A stretch of DNA of 60,000 nucleotides from Membranipora membranacea (lineage: Eukaryota; Bryozoa; Gymnolaemata; Cheilostomatida; Membraniporidae). Each line of letters starts with the position of its first letter. The first letter of the stretch is position 1. The stretch lies in contig OU612074.1 of the NCBI GenBank assembly GCA_914767715.1, forward strand, positions 1,629,501 to 1,689,500, written 5' to 3'. Made by a program: the position numbers and the translations under genes. Positions 21,367 through 31,300 of this stretch are shown here, piece by piece. The notes beneath the pieces were generated by a model. The model was not told the DNA's origin and searched no databases. It saw only the letters and a program-made list of their open reading frames with translations.

Positions 21367-23241
21367 CTACTCCTCACATAGCCCTTGTCTTGAGAAGACA
21401 CTTCTCAGAGCTTCGATGGTCCGCTCCCCATTGGTACCTCTTGACATCAGGATAACCTCTGTCCACTTTGAGAATGCGTCTACCATGACAAAGTAGTAAT
21501 CTCCTTCAAACTGTGCGAAGTCTAGTACCCTTCTCCATGGTCGATCTGGCCAAGCCCATGAGTTGTGGGACAGTTGAGGTGGGCTTTCAGCATTCTGCTG
21601 ACATGGTGAGCATTTCCTTACTTCTGCCTCAATCTCTTTATCAATTTTAGGCCACCACAAATGAATTCTTGCCAGTGCCTTGATCTTCACAATGCCTTGG
21701 TGACCCTGGTGAAGCTCCTCCAGAAGTTTAAATCTCAGTTTGTTGGGTATAATAACGCGATTTCCCCACAGAAGGCAGTCTTCTTCTATCGTTATTCCAT
21801 TTCTTTTATGATGATAAACTTCCAGTGTTGCTTCAGACACTGCTGGCCAGCCAGTCTTCACACAGTGCATTACTTCGGAAAGTATGGGATCTGTACGAGT
21901 TTGACGCGCAATCTGTCTAGCTGTTACTGGGAGTGAAGCGAGAACTTCAGTATTACACTCTCTAGCTTCCTGTGTCCATTTGATGATCTCAGGATCCGTC
22001 TCCGTTTTCTTTAGTGGCAGACGTGACAGTGCATCAGCACAACCATTCTTGCTACCTGGTCTGTGTTGCACCTGGAATGTATAGCCCGCTATTCCAATAG
22101 CCCATCTGAGAATCCTTGCAGCTGCAAGGCTGGAAAGCCCCTTTTGAGATCCAAATATATGACATAGTGGTTGATTGTCCGAGTATAATACAAATTTTCT
22201 ACCATATAGATAGTAATGAAACTTCTTGATACCATATATTATGGCTAGAGCTTCTCTGTCAATCTGAGAATAGTTCTTTTCAGCATCAGTCAGAGTACGT
22301 GAGGCAAATGCTATTGGCCTCTCATGTTTGCCTCGTCCATGACTTATTACTGCTCCTAATCCTACTGGAGAAGCATCCACAGCTAGATAAATCTCCTCCT
22401 TAGGGTCATAGTGAGCCAGTACTGTGTCCTCTGCAATTTTTCTCTTGATCCTGTCAAATGAGTGTTGTCTCTCAGCTGTCCACTTCCATCTCTGCTTGTG
22501 CTGAAGTATCTCATTTAGTGGTGCTGCTAAGGTAGACATGTTATCCACAAACTTTCTATACTGGTTTGCCAGGCCTAAAAATGACCTCATTTCTCCCGAG
22601 TTCTTTGGTGCTGGGGCATTTCTTATTGCCTCTGTTGCGCAAGGATCTTTCCTGATGCCATTCTTATCTACCACATTTCCTAGGTACTGTATTGAAGGCA
22701 TCATGTATTCACATTTGGAGCGTTGCAGCTTGAAACCATACTTGCTAAGATGGCTCAGAACTTCCTCCAGATTGTGTAAATGGTCCTGATCATTCTTTCC
22801 AGTGACAATGATGTCATCAAGATAGCATCCACAATCCAAAACCTGGAGCACTCTGTCCATCACACTTTGAAACAATGATGGAGCTGCTGATATGCCGTAA
22901 GGGACTCTGGTTGGTGCAAACAACCCACAGTGAGTGTTGATAGCCACATAAGCCTGAGAGTCCTCGTCAAGCTCAATCTGTTGGTATGCTTGAGACAGAT
23001 CTAGCTTAGTAAACTTTTCCCCTCCGTTTAGCTTTGTCAGTAATTCTTCAATGTTTTGCATCGGGTGTTCTGGCACCTTCAGATGCGGATTGATGGTCAC
23101 AGAGTAGTCTCCACATATTCTGTACTTTCCTGATGGCTTCTTCACCGGTACTATTGGAGCTCCCCACTCACTGAAATCAATCCTTGAAAGAATACCTTCG
23201 GACACAAGTCTGTCCAGCTCCTCTTTGATGGGTTCTCTCAC
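21367..23241 (-). CDS. Gypsy pol: reverse transcriptase, RNase H, integrase N-terminus
   Basis: One open frame of 624 codons. The RT fingers and palm start at residue 1 (SEWGAPIVPVKKPSGKYR, DLSQAYQQIEL, VPYGISAAPSLFQ) with an intact catalytic box CYLDDIIVTG near residue 140. RNase H follows (VDASPVGLGAVI, REALAIIYGIKKF, LYSDNQPL), with its acidic residues present. The integrase HHCC zinc site (HQGHQGIVKIKALARIHLWW, CSPCQQ) and the first catalytic Asp (MVDAFSKW) end the frame at a one-base shift. The N-terminus is cut off by another frameshift from the protease. It resembles the K02A2.6/Mag-like gypsy pols of invertebrates. Among the RTs of this window it is the only large copy with an intact catalytic pair. 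Confidence 0.93.
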   Translation of the reverse strand: MREPIKEELDRLVSEGILSRIDFSEWGAPIVPVKKPSGKYRICGDYSVTINPHLKVPEHPMQNIEELLTKLNGGEKFTKLDLSQAYQQIELDEDSQAYVAINTHCGLFAPTRVPYGISAAPSLFQSVMDRVLQVLDCGCYLDDIIVTGKNDQDHLHNLEEVLSHLSKYGFKLQRSKCEYMMPSIQYLGNVVDKNGIRKDPCATEAIRNAPAPKNSGEMRSFLGLANQYRKFVDNMSTLAAPLNEILQHKQRWKWTAERQHSFDRIKRKIAEDTVLAHYDPKEEIYLAVDASPVGLGAVISHGRGKHERPIAFASRTLTDAEKNYSQIDREALAIIYGIKKFHYYLYGRKFVLYSDNQPLCHIFGSQKGLSSLAAARILRWAIGIAGYTFQVQHRPGSKNGCADALSRLPLKKTETDPEIIKWTQEARECNTEVLASLPVTARQIARQTRTDPILSEVMHCVKTGWPAVSEATLEVYHHKRNGITIEEDCLLWGNRVIIPNKLRFKLLEELHQGHQGIVKIKALARIHLWWPKIDKEIEAEVRKCSPCQQNAESPPQLSHNSWAWPDRPWRRVLDFAQFEGDYYFVMVDAFSKWTEVILMSRGTNGERTIEALRSVFSRQGLCEE

Positions 23242-23763
23242 TGCATGCGGTACTGACCTTGGTTTGAAAAATCAACGTGTAGCCCCTCCTTTCAGCTCTA
23301 GCTTGACCTTAATATCTTTCACCTTGCCAAGTTGACCACCAAACAAAGTGCTGTACTTGTGTACCAAACGACTAGTTGGGTTATTTTCCTTCAGTGACTT
23401 GATGAACTTCCAGTCTACCTGTATCTTTGCAAGCCAATCATGTCCAAGTAGAGCAGGACCCATTGACTCTGCAACAATCAAAGGCATATCAGTATAAACA
23501 GCGTCATGATACTTAACATTTACTTTACATTCCCCAAGAACTTTGATTGGTTGCCCTGTTATCATTGTAAGGCCTACATCACTTGGTTCCAACTTTTCAA
23601 CACCAAGGGTTTGAACTGCTTTAGTGATATAACTGACACTGCAGCACCTGTGTCTAGTTCTAAATCTAAAGGTACATCATTTACCCTCATCTGTATCATA
23701 AATGGGGGTAGGCCTACCCTTTTAGATTCACCAACTTTGCTCACCCTAACTGCATGTAAATGA
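23242..23763 (-). pseudogene. Gypsy aspartic protease and connection to RT
   Basis: The minus frame upstream of 23592 reads PPFMIQMRVNDVPLDLELD then TGAAVSVIS, giving the retropepsin active site DTGA. The following frame (23592-23272) has KVNVKYHDAVYTDMPLIVAE and ALLGHDWL, matching the retropepsin C-terminal ILG(R/H)DWL block. Frames break between the two parts and again before RT, so pol is not continuous. The protease would process the gag-pol polyprotein. Confidence 0.85.
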
Positions 23764-24570
23764 TCATCGTATTCAGATTCTGAATCTGAACTAGCAACTG
23801 ATTGCGTTTGATCAACTTTGTAAACCTTTTGTTTCCTATATTTGCGTTCACTAGTCTTAGGTGTGCCTGTGAACTTTTCCTATCTGGACAGTCAGCTTTG
23901 AAATGCCCTTCTTTACCGCAATGGAAACAAGCACGAGTGCTTTTAGTACTCTCTTTATTTCTAAAATCTTTAGATTTCTTATTGCAGTTTGTGAATTTCT
24001 CCTGTCATGTTGTCCACATGCTTTCTAGCACGCTCATGTCCTTGAGCTGTATTGAAAGCACCCACTAAGGTGAGGTTTTGCTCACCTAAAAGTTATTTCT
24101 GGGTATCCCGGTCACGTAGACCAATCACAAACATATCTCTCAGTGCTTCCTCCCTAAATGCTTCAAAACTACGTGTCTCTGCTAGTTTTCTCACGGCATT
24201 TAAAAACTCTGACACGGTCTCATCCGCTGTTTGTCTTCTATTATAAAAAAACATATCTCTCTGCTACGACTACAGGAGCTGGAGACAGGTGGCCTTTGAC
24301 CAACTTTTGTAAATCATCTAATGATTTGGTGTCTGGTTTGTCTGGGTGACACAGTGTTCTTATCAACGAATAGCACTTTCTGCCTACTCTTGACAGAAAT
24401 ATAGCCTTACACTTTGGAACATCAGTTTCTTTGGTTTTGTCAACACCATTTGCAATAAAATATTGGTCTAGTCTTTCACACCACTCTTCCCACAATGTTT
24501 TAGCCTGCTCATCATCAAGATCAAACTGATCTATATCACAATACACAGCAGTAGCCATTTTGATTGACAC
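23764..24570 (-). pseudogene. Gypsy gag with CCHC zinc knuckle
   Basis: Translation starts at 24570 or the in-frame Met at 24558 (MATAVYCDIDQFDLDD). The frame contains LDQYFIANGVDKTKETDVPK and a retrotransposon gag core, is broken near 24240, and continues as ETVSEFLNAVRKLAETRSFE and RDMFVIGLRD. A zinc knuckle CFHCGKEGHFKADC is encoded near 23935-23890. The protein would package RNA in virus-like particles. Frameshifts make it non-functional. Confidence 0.85.
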
Positions 24571-24677
24571 TCACTATCTTACACTAAAGATAAGCCTACA
24601 CAGACTGTATTTTGACTCTAACTAATAGCGCTCACCAACAAGTTCCTAGCTCCAAGGAAATGTTGTACCCTGAGTAT
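24571..24677 (-). other. Gypsy leader, gag-proximal part
   Basis: It is noncoding and ends at a TGAGTAT duplication where the nested TIR transposon begins. The leader resumes at 26503. Confidence 0.6.
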
Positions 24678-24710
24678 CGGTAACTGTAAATTGCTGTACA
24701 GGCTGAACAG

Positions 24711-25633
24711 ACTGTGTGAGATAACTTCACAGCTTCCTTTGGAGGACCCAGGAGGGTCAGGAGAAGGAGCGGCAGAAGCTGTGAGATAACCTCACAGCTT
24801 TCTCGGATGACTCAGGAGAGTCAATAAAAAGGGAGGGCAGAAGCTGTGAGATCTCAAGTTCTCACAGCTCAGGAGATTTCAGATAAAGAGAATGGAGCCA
24901 GGTGATACCAGACGACGTCAACCACTTCAAAATAATGTATATAATTAAAGTCCAACCTCCGCCTTTTTGGAGGGGATTAAACGTTCTCACAGCTCAGGAG
25001 ATTTCAGATAAAGAAAATGGAGCCAGGTGATACCAGTTGACGTCAACCACTTCAGAATAATGTATATAATTAAAGTCCAACCTCCGCCTTTTTGGAGGGG
25101 ATTAGGCGCTGACATTTAAATGATATAGATAATTAAAGACTTTTTATCAGAAACAAAATCTGGATCAAATCTCCGCTTTTGTCAAGAGGATGGGCAAATG
25201 CAATCTCCGGTTTTTTGGCCATGCGCGCCCGCCGTGGTGAACCCCTGTGCATATGAAAACCGGGGGAACATCAAGGCAGGTCAGTTCTGGTTGGAGAGCC
25301 CTTGGAGCATGTGTTTCTGGTAAAGTATAGATTGCTTTTCTGGTATCTAACTTAGTTTATTATTCAAGAATAAAAATTGATTTTAATGTCGAAAAGGCAT
25401 CTCAACTATGAGTCATTAGTAAATTGAATTAATACCTACTTGTAACAAAATTCTAAAGAACAATGTTGTGTATAAATTTGATTAGGTAAACAAAACACTT
25501 TTTGTATGGAGTTGCTTTCTTCCTTAACAGGAAGAAGTTAACTCCATACAAAATAAACGTGAGCAAAATGAATGAAATAGTGGTGTCTGTTCTGCTCGGG
25601 TATTCGGCCCCAAGTGGGTCGAATATGCGACAA
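24711..25633 (+). mobile_element. Element inserted in the left TIR of the nested transposon; inverted copy at 4435-5470
   Basis: Its edges are inferred from CTGAACAG at 24703-24710 and 25634-25641. That octamer also occurs naturally within the TIR, so it could be a TSD or a repeat. The body contains AGCTGTGAGATAAC palindrome-like blocks and a tandem duplication (24862-25104). The whole is present inverted at 4435-5470, and its end also at 3425-3515, which shows it is a mobile family. No coding frame. Confidence 0.65.
24862..25104 (+). repeat. Tandem duplication, two units of about 123 bp
   Basis: The unit from TCTCACAGCTCAGGAGATTT through CCTCCGCCTTTTTGGAGGGG is present twice in direct succession with a few substitutions. 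It contains an inverted CCTCCGCC...GGAGGGG motif. Only one unit is evident in the related copy at 4435-5470. Confidence 0.85.
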
Positions 25634-26511
25634 CTGAACAGCTGAACAGAATTTCTCAGACTAAAATTAGTTTTTGTATTATTTTCTGTGGCTGACTATA
25701 ACTTCTCAAACACATTCCTCCCAGCCAAATGATTTAATGAGTATAATGAATCAATCCTAAGTCCTAATCAGTCAATCAGTCCTAAGTTAAATATTTGTTT
25801 TAGAGCATCACTGATATATATTACACGAACGTGGGGTACATATCTAACCCTTAGGAGGTGTATGGCTATTTCATATGTGGTTGCTGGACCGCATTTCTCA
25901 TCTTTAAATGGTCCACAAGTTCAGAATCTGTTATAGCTGACACTCGTAAACTTTTGTCAAGCAGCGCTTGCCTGAGTTTTTGAAGGTTGTTACTTGAACT
26001 TCAATCATGCGTAATGTACAAGCTGCAAGATTTATAACTTTAGTTATATCCTCACACAAGGCTTTATACTGATGGCATATCTTCACAGATAGCAACGCTA
26101 TGTGTTTTTCCACTGATCCATAAATTCATATATAATATGTATATATATATATATTCATATAAATGAGGGAAAACAAATGAAGCAATTAATCTACCAAATC
26201 TGAAAATTTTAGGAAACTAGAAACACTACTCAGCACAATGCCATCCTTTCATCTAGGCAGTCTTGACAAGCTTTGTTGGGGGGGGGGTGGGTGTTGTTGG
26301 TTCCTTCTATCCATTCACTAAGTGTAATACCCAAATACTTACTGTGGATAAAATAATAGAAAGAAACAAATGCAATTGCAAACTTAATATAAGTATTCAG
26401 CAGAATATAAGGAGTTGTCCAGGCTTGTGCATAATTAGTAGTCTGAGAAATTCTGTTCAGCTGTTCAGCATGTTCGGCCTGTTCAGCAATTTACAGTTAC
26501 CGCGTGAGTAT

Positions 26512-26775
26512 GCCTGCTAAAAGCTCTGAGTACACCTTAGTCTATGTTCAAACTGCTCTAGTATAGTTGTGCCTAGTGTTTGAATCCTTGACCTACTGAG
26601 CTTACTAGAACCAAGTAAGCACCTGTGCTGTTGCAACAAGAGCACAAAACATACAATTTAATCTAAAGAATGAAAAAGAATATCCTAGATAAATACTTCC
26701 TTCTGGTCTGCAGTTGAAGTCTGAGTCTCTTTCTTCTTGAGCAGTGGGCTTCAAATCACTATATCTCGTCGCCAT
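26512..26775 (-). other. Gypsy leader, LTR-proximal part with primer-binding-site candidate
   Basis: Minus-strand TGGCGACGAGATATAG begins one base inside the 5' LTR (26774 downward), the usual position and TGG start of a tRNA primer-binding site. The matching tRNA cannot be named from sequence alone. The short minus ORF at 26605-26787 that runs out of the LTR has no motif. Confidence 0.55.
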
Positions 26776-27051
26776 TGAGCTGTACATGGATTGGACATCT
26801 ATTTGGTTGTGCTAGCTTTAAAACCCTAAGCTAACAAGTTTATTTATTCTTAACTTATTAAACAAAGCATCTTCTTTGTTTAACATCTAATATACAACTA
26901 ACAAAAAGGATGCAGACGAATGATTAAAATAGGCCAATAAAAAGAGCCTTTATAATAATGAAATACCAATCAAGTAATAGATAACATAAAAGACTCTCAC
27001 TTTACAAAGTGAAACTACTAAAGAATAATAACAAAACTGTAATACATCACA
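26776..27051 (-). repeat. 5' LTR of the Ty3/gypsy element
   Basis: It is 276 bp and matches 20213-20490, with minus-strand ends TGTGATG and GCTCA. Small differences (for example GAGCCTTTATAATAATG against GATTGTTTAAAATAATG) show some time since insertion. Confidence 0.95.
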
Positions 27052-27056
27052 TTGAC
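27052..27056. repeat. Target-site duplication TTGAC, right copy
   Basis: It is identical to 20208-20212. Confidence 0.85.
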
Positions 27057-27331
27057 GTTATTTATAGGTGATCGGCTTCTAGATTTATTGCTCTCACTCT
27101 CAGCTGAGACAGAATCTACAGAGTCTGGTCAAAGTCGACCCAATCACATTGTACGCCTGCTTTGCTGAGATATCTCTCAGCGTCTTCAAGAGATCGAAGT
27201 CCCTTGAAGGAGGTGCCGCTCACCTTATTTACTGCATCGTTACACTGCAGCCAGTTTTTATAAATTCCCGTTTGCCTTCCTGATGCTACTGCATAAAATG
27301 CATAGCCATTCTTTCTCTTTGACTCAATCAT
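27057..27331 (-). pseudogene. RNase H1-type hybrid-binding (viroplasmin-like) domain of an ORF1-like gene
   Basis: A minus frame of 71 codons (27331-27116) reads YAVASGRQTGIYKNW, CNDAVNKVSGTSFKGL and SLEDAERYL. This matches the Cauli_VI / RNase H1 N-terminal fold: YAV..GR..GIY..W, G..FK.F, ..EA..FL. The family binds RNA:DNA hybrids. A frameshift leads into a serine/arginine-rich stretch (AESESNKSRSRSPINNVN) that runs to the gypsy insertion. With that element removed, the frame area joins 20207 and the PGPSG linker, coiled coil and RRM-like pieces. I infer one retroelement ORF1, now in five pieces. It could instead be an unrelated small gene or exon. Confidence 0.6.
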
Positions 27332-27489
27332 CTAACAATATATCATTTGTTGAATTTTACTAGTATAGGTTTTACTAAGAACAATATCAGAGCAGTTTTT
27401 TTTTGCCTCTTGCTGAGTCGCTCACAACAATCAAGAATTCATAGTGAATGGTTTAGCAATAAACTGTTATAAGCATAACAAGCTGTTTA
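27332..27489. other. Unassigned DNA
   Basis: No feature was recognised. If the hybrid-binding ORF is part of an element, its 5' UTR would lie here. Confidence 0.35.
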
Positions 27490-27800
27490 CATAACTAAAT
27501 TGTCCCAAGTTTTATTGGGAGCAGAGCCAGACCTAGTGTCTTTTGTGCAGCTTTTTATATCTTAGTATCACTATTAACAGCCAGGTCCTTAGTGCCTATT
27601 ATCGCGGGATAATTCTACTAGCAATTACTCTGTGAAGCACAAGCGGTGGTTGTCTATAGTTTGTAGCCAGGCTCTTATGCCTACGATATAGATCTTCGCA
27701 GTGGTTGACTAAAGTTGTAGCCAGGCTCTGATGCATTTTATACGATATAGGTCTTTGGTATCCCTGCAGTGAGTAACAAGGCTCAATGCCTAGACAACCC
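27490..27800 (+). repeat. Dispersed repeat module, copy of 4105-4435
   Basis: It shares GAGCCAGACCTAGTG, TTAGTGCCTATTAT, GTGAAGCACAAGCGG and two internal repeats of GTAGCCAGGCTCT.ATGC separated by about 60 bp. It has no coding potential. The internal repeat spacing and the pair of copies suggest a mobile or foldback-derived sequence, type unknown. Confidence 0.6.
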
Positions 27801-27989
27801 TTCATTGATATTATACTGTAATTATTAAGGTGAGAGCCAAACCCACCAGATCATCAATTGGGTTTCGTATAAACCGGTTTGGAGGTGGTGTAAATTTTGG
27901 CATCTCGATCAGTGTGCTTGCTTGTTAGACACTGAGAGCTTTCTTGTTCTGGTGGAATTATCAACCCTCGTGCCAAACTAAGCTACCAA

Positions 27990-28120
27990 ACTTATCTCAA
28001 GATGGGTGTAATGAGTAAGAAAATCCAGAACAGGTACCAATGATGACTGCATTAAGTTAAGTACATTGTAAATATGCCCACTGATGAGTGACTTTTTTAA
28101 AACCCAGGTTTTATTTCATA
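27990..28120 (+). pseudogene. Relic of a Ly6 half-a exon and its donor (cassette 0)
   Basis: GGTACCAATGATGACTGCA followed by a decayed AAGTTAAGTACATTGTAAAT and GATGAGTGACTTTTTTAAAA aligns with the end of the cassette 3 Ly6 half-a exon, its donor and its intron (51260-51345). The frame has a stop and the CxxC half is unrecognisable. It sits only about 130 bp upstream of the signal-peptide exon of the intact gene. Confidence 0.75.
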
Positions 28121-28251
28121 GCAGTCGAGTTTGGGTAATTGATAATGAAGATTACATCTTAGCTTCCTGCTGTGAGTTACTTACTGGGAAACATTGTGTG
28201 AAACTATTCATGAAATTTTTCTGATTGTTGTTGAGAGAATCTTATTCAATC

Positions 28252-28312
28252 ATGTTTTCCTGTCAAAGACTGCACCTTCTTTTTGTTCTACCAAGCCTGC
28301 TATTACATAGGG
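28252..28312 (+). CDS. Cassette 1 exon 1: signal peptide
   Basis: The start codon at 28252 gives MFSCQRLHLLFVLPSLLLHR, a hydrophobic leader. The donor GGG|GTAAGA is strong and ends the exon in phase 1, which fits the phase 1 acceptor of the Ly6 exon at 28698. No equivalent exon is visible before cassettes 2 and 3. Confidence 0.7.
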
Positions 28313-31300
28313 GTAAGACTTTCTTTCTCCTCTCATTCCCAAATGTGTCCTATACCATTTGCATCACCGCACACTATATTGAATCTGTTTCTCTTTGCTT
28401 CTGCGATGATAAAGATCCAGTTATGCAGTATTGCTTCAGGTCAGTATGTTGAGTCTAGTTCATATACACAAACATATAGACAAACATATCGCGAGAAGAC
28501 AACTTTGCGAAACTGCGAATTAATTATATTCTCATGAAACTTTTCATCCTGTAGGGTATATTAAGTCTATGGTCTAGTTTGATATTAAATTTGAGTTTAA
28601 TTTAATCTAATTTGTATATATTTTTTTAATTGACAAACTGATTTCCACTGCATATCATTTCTCCAAATTTACCGTTATAATGATTATGTTTTATCAGAGA
28701 CAGACGGGCTAAGCTGTCTGAAATGTGACGTTGTGGGTACAAATGATGACTGCAATAAGATGAATACGTCAGTTACATGTTACGGCTCGGTGAGTGACTC
28801 TATTTAAAAAGGTTACATTTCACGGCTGTGTAAATCCATGTGACTGAAAAAGTGGCCATCTGCTTGAGATGAATGCACAGTTTGGTTTAGGAATTATGGA
28901 AAACTCTGTTGCTGAATGCTTTCTGATTTTTCCAAATGCGAATGTGTCTACCAAAGCATCAGCAGCATTGATGTGTTGCTATTTTATTTATTTTTCAACT
29001 TCATACTTTAAAATTCAAGGTTCCGATATTCAGTATTCCGATGGTCAAATCTTATTTGTCCGATAACATTCAAAGGCCAGAATTAATTCATTGATTTATT
29101 CAATCCATAAATTTACAAATAGTTTGAGATGGTGCTGTGTGGTAGTTGTCTTAGTATCAATTTTCAGGCATTCATCCAAAACATAAACTGTATCGGATAG
29201 TTATGTTTTATCCCGTGAATGATGCAGGTGTCAGAGTGCTAAGAGTTTTATTTAACATCTCCAGTAATCTGGTAATCCTGTAACATGGATTATTTCGTTA
29301 CAAGACATATGTGAAAGGTATAAGCGTATGCAACAAGATTGACATAATACAAAAACGAGATCATAATGGCATTGTATGGAAATGTTATGGTATTACATAG
29401 CATACAAAATTAACATTACGATTGATACAAAACTCACACATTATGGGGCAATAGAAATACCGATAGTAAGTGAGCAATCATAAACGATGACTAGTCGGGA
29501 GCACATCTGGCTGAAAAAAGAATGCCAATAATGATATAATATGTCTGAAAATGCAACTGAATAAGACTCTCTGACATGTACCAGTAAGTTATTAAACTGT
29601 AGGAATATTAAAAGTAAGAACCACTTAAAATTAGATTAGAGCTCTTTGCTAAGAGATGTGTCCTTGTCGATATCTGGATGACTAGTGACAATGGGTGAAA
29701 AGGTGAAAAGCTTAGGCAACACCTCGAAACACCAAGGAGGCATGCTAGAGCTTTATTTGTAGATTTTTCTTCGGCATTTAATATGATATCGCCAAAACTT
29801 TTAGCAGATAAATTAATTGATATGTGTGTACCTTAACCTTATGTAAAATTGATTAATTCTTTTCTCAGTGAACGACGTAATGTAAGAATCTCCAGTCATA
29901 AATCTGATATTTTACCTAGTAGTACTGGCAGCCCACAGGGCTGTGTTTTATCTCCATTGTTATTTTCCATCTACACTGACACGGTTCAATCTGATCACCC
30001 TAACATAAAGATCTATAAGTATGCTGATTACATGGTTATTTTGGGTCTTTTGGATCATAGCAGTAGTGATGAATTTTATTTTAAAGCCATAAATGACTTT
30101 TCCGAATGGTGCAAAGCTTACTGTCTTATACTGAATACCGCTAAGACCAAGGAGATGATCTTTGACTTCAGTCGATCCCAGGAAGTCACTTCTAATGTTT
30201 TTATTGATGACAACCCAGTAGAGAAAGTTCAATGTTTTAGGTATCTGGATACTATTTTAAATGATGATTTAAAATGGACTGATAATACTGACCACATTTT
30301 GCGCAGATTGAAAAGCAGATTTTATGCATTGTCTAAGTTCAAATCTTTTTATCCGTCCAATACTCAATGTGAGTATTTTGTGCAATCTCTCAAATTACCG
30401 ATTTTATTATATAGTTCAAAAGTTTGGTTTAACTCTTGCACGGCAAAGGAGAGATCTCGATTATTATCTCCTTTTTCTACCTCATACAGCTGTGACATTC
30501 CTAATCTGATCTCAGACCGAACTCTTAGTACTGCAGTAAATATTATTAATGACGAAGACCATATTTTTAACAAACATTATGTTCCAGGTAGGAAAAGATT
30601 TTTATGCTAAGTGCCGCACAACTCATTTTTTAAACAGTTTCATACATTTTAGTATCAGACTCCTAAATGATAACGCCTTCTTACAGGCACTACAATTTTG
30701 CTTCATCATCGATGACAAGCAATAAACAATCTCTCTCCAAAAGCTCGGGTAAATGGCTGAAAAGCTTTCATCATTGTATGGAAAGCAATGACTCACATAT
30801 AGAAACAAAGCTTATTAGGTAAAGCGGTAAATATTTTTCATGAACATAGTTTAAGAACAAAGTTGGGCTTTGTCAATGCTATGGCACCGATAACCGGACT
30901 TCTAACGCCAAGCGCAACTCCCACAGTTACACCCCCAATAGAAAATGCAGTTTTCTCTATAGTCAGTGGTAGGTTGCTGTTGATGTGGAAGTAGGAGGAC
31001 TTGTTTGTGTATGGGTCTGTTGAGAAGCTGACCATTGCCAAGATGCAGCTGCATCTTGCGTACTAGACCATCTTTGCTTGGCTGAGGGGAACTCCACTTC
31101 TGCCTCAATTGAAGATGATGCAGATACTCCTTTCTCCACCGCGACCAGAATTGTTGAGATAGGAACTGCACCCGCCGCCATCTTTTCCTAGAGTACAGGT
31201 CAGGCTCAGTGAAGTCACCTGGTGGTGATGAGTGAGACTGTCCTTTCACAGTAAGCAGCATGTTCGAAGTAAGTGGAAGAGGTTCTATTGTGGCTTCTTG

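Larger units (their letters stand above)
24678..26502. mobile_element. TIR DNA transposon nested in the gypsy leader (non-autonomous)
   Basis: The left end CGGTAACTGTAAATTGCTG is inverted at the right end (CAGCAATTTACAGTTACCG). The inverted repeats continue inward as GAACAGCTGAACAGAATTTC and TCTCAGACTA (25636-25665 and 26440-26467), giving a TIR of about 70-75 bp whose left copy is split by another insertion. An imperfect TSD of 8-9 bp around TGAGTAT flanks it (24669-24677 and 26503-26511). No transposase is seen. The 60-codon minus ORF at 25931-26113 has no recognised domain. Confidence 0.8.
20213..27051 (-). mobile_element. Complete but inactive Ty3/gypsy LTR retrotransposon (about 6.8 kb)
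   Basis: Two LTRs, a 5-bp TSD (TTGAC) on both sides, a polypurine tract at 20491-20501 and a TGGCGACGAG primer-site-like sequence next to the 5' LTR (26764-26774) define the element. The minus-strand order is gag, CCHC knuckle, protease, RT, RNase H, integrase. Frameshifts in gag, before RT and within integrase inactivate it. The leader between the 5' LTR and gag is unusually long (about 2.2 kb) because a TIR transposon (24678-26502) is nested in it. The gypsy copy itself interrupts the ORF1-like gene. Confidence 0.95.
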
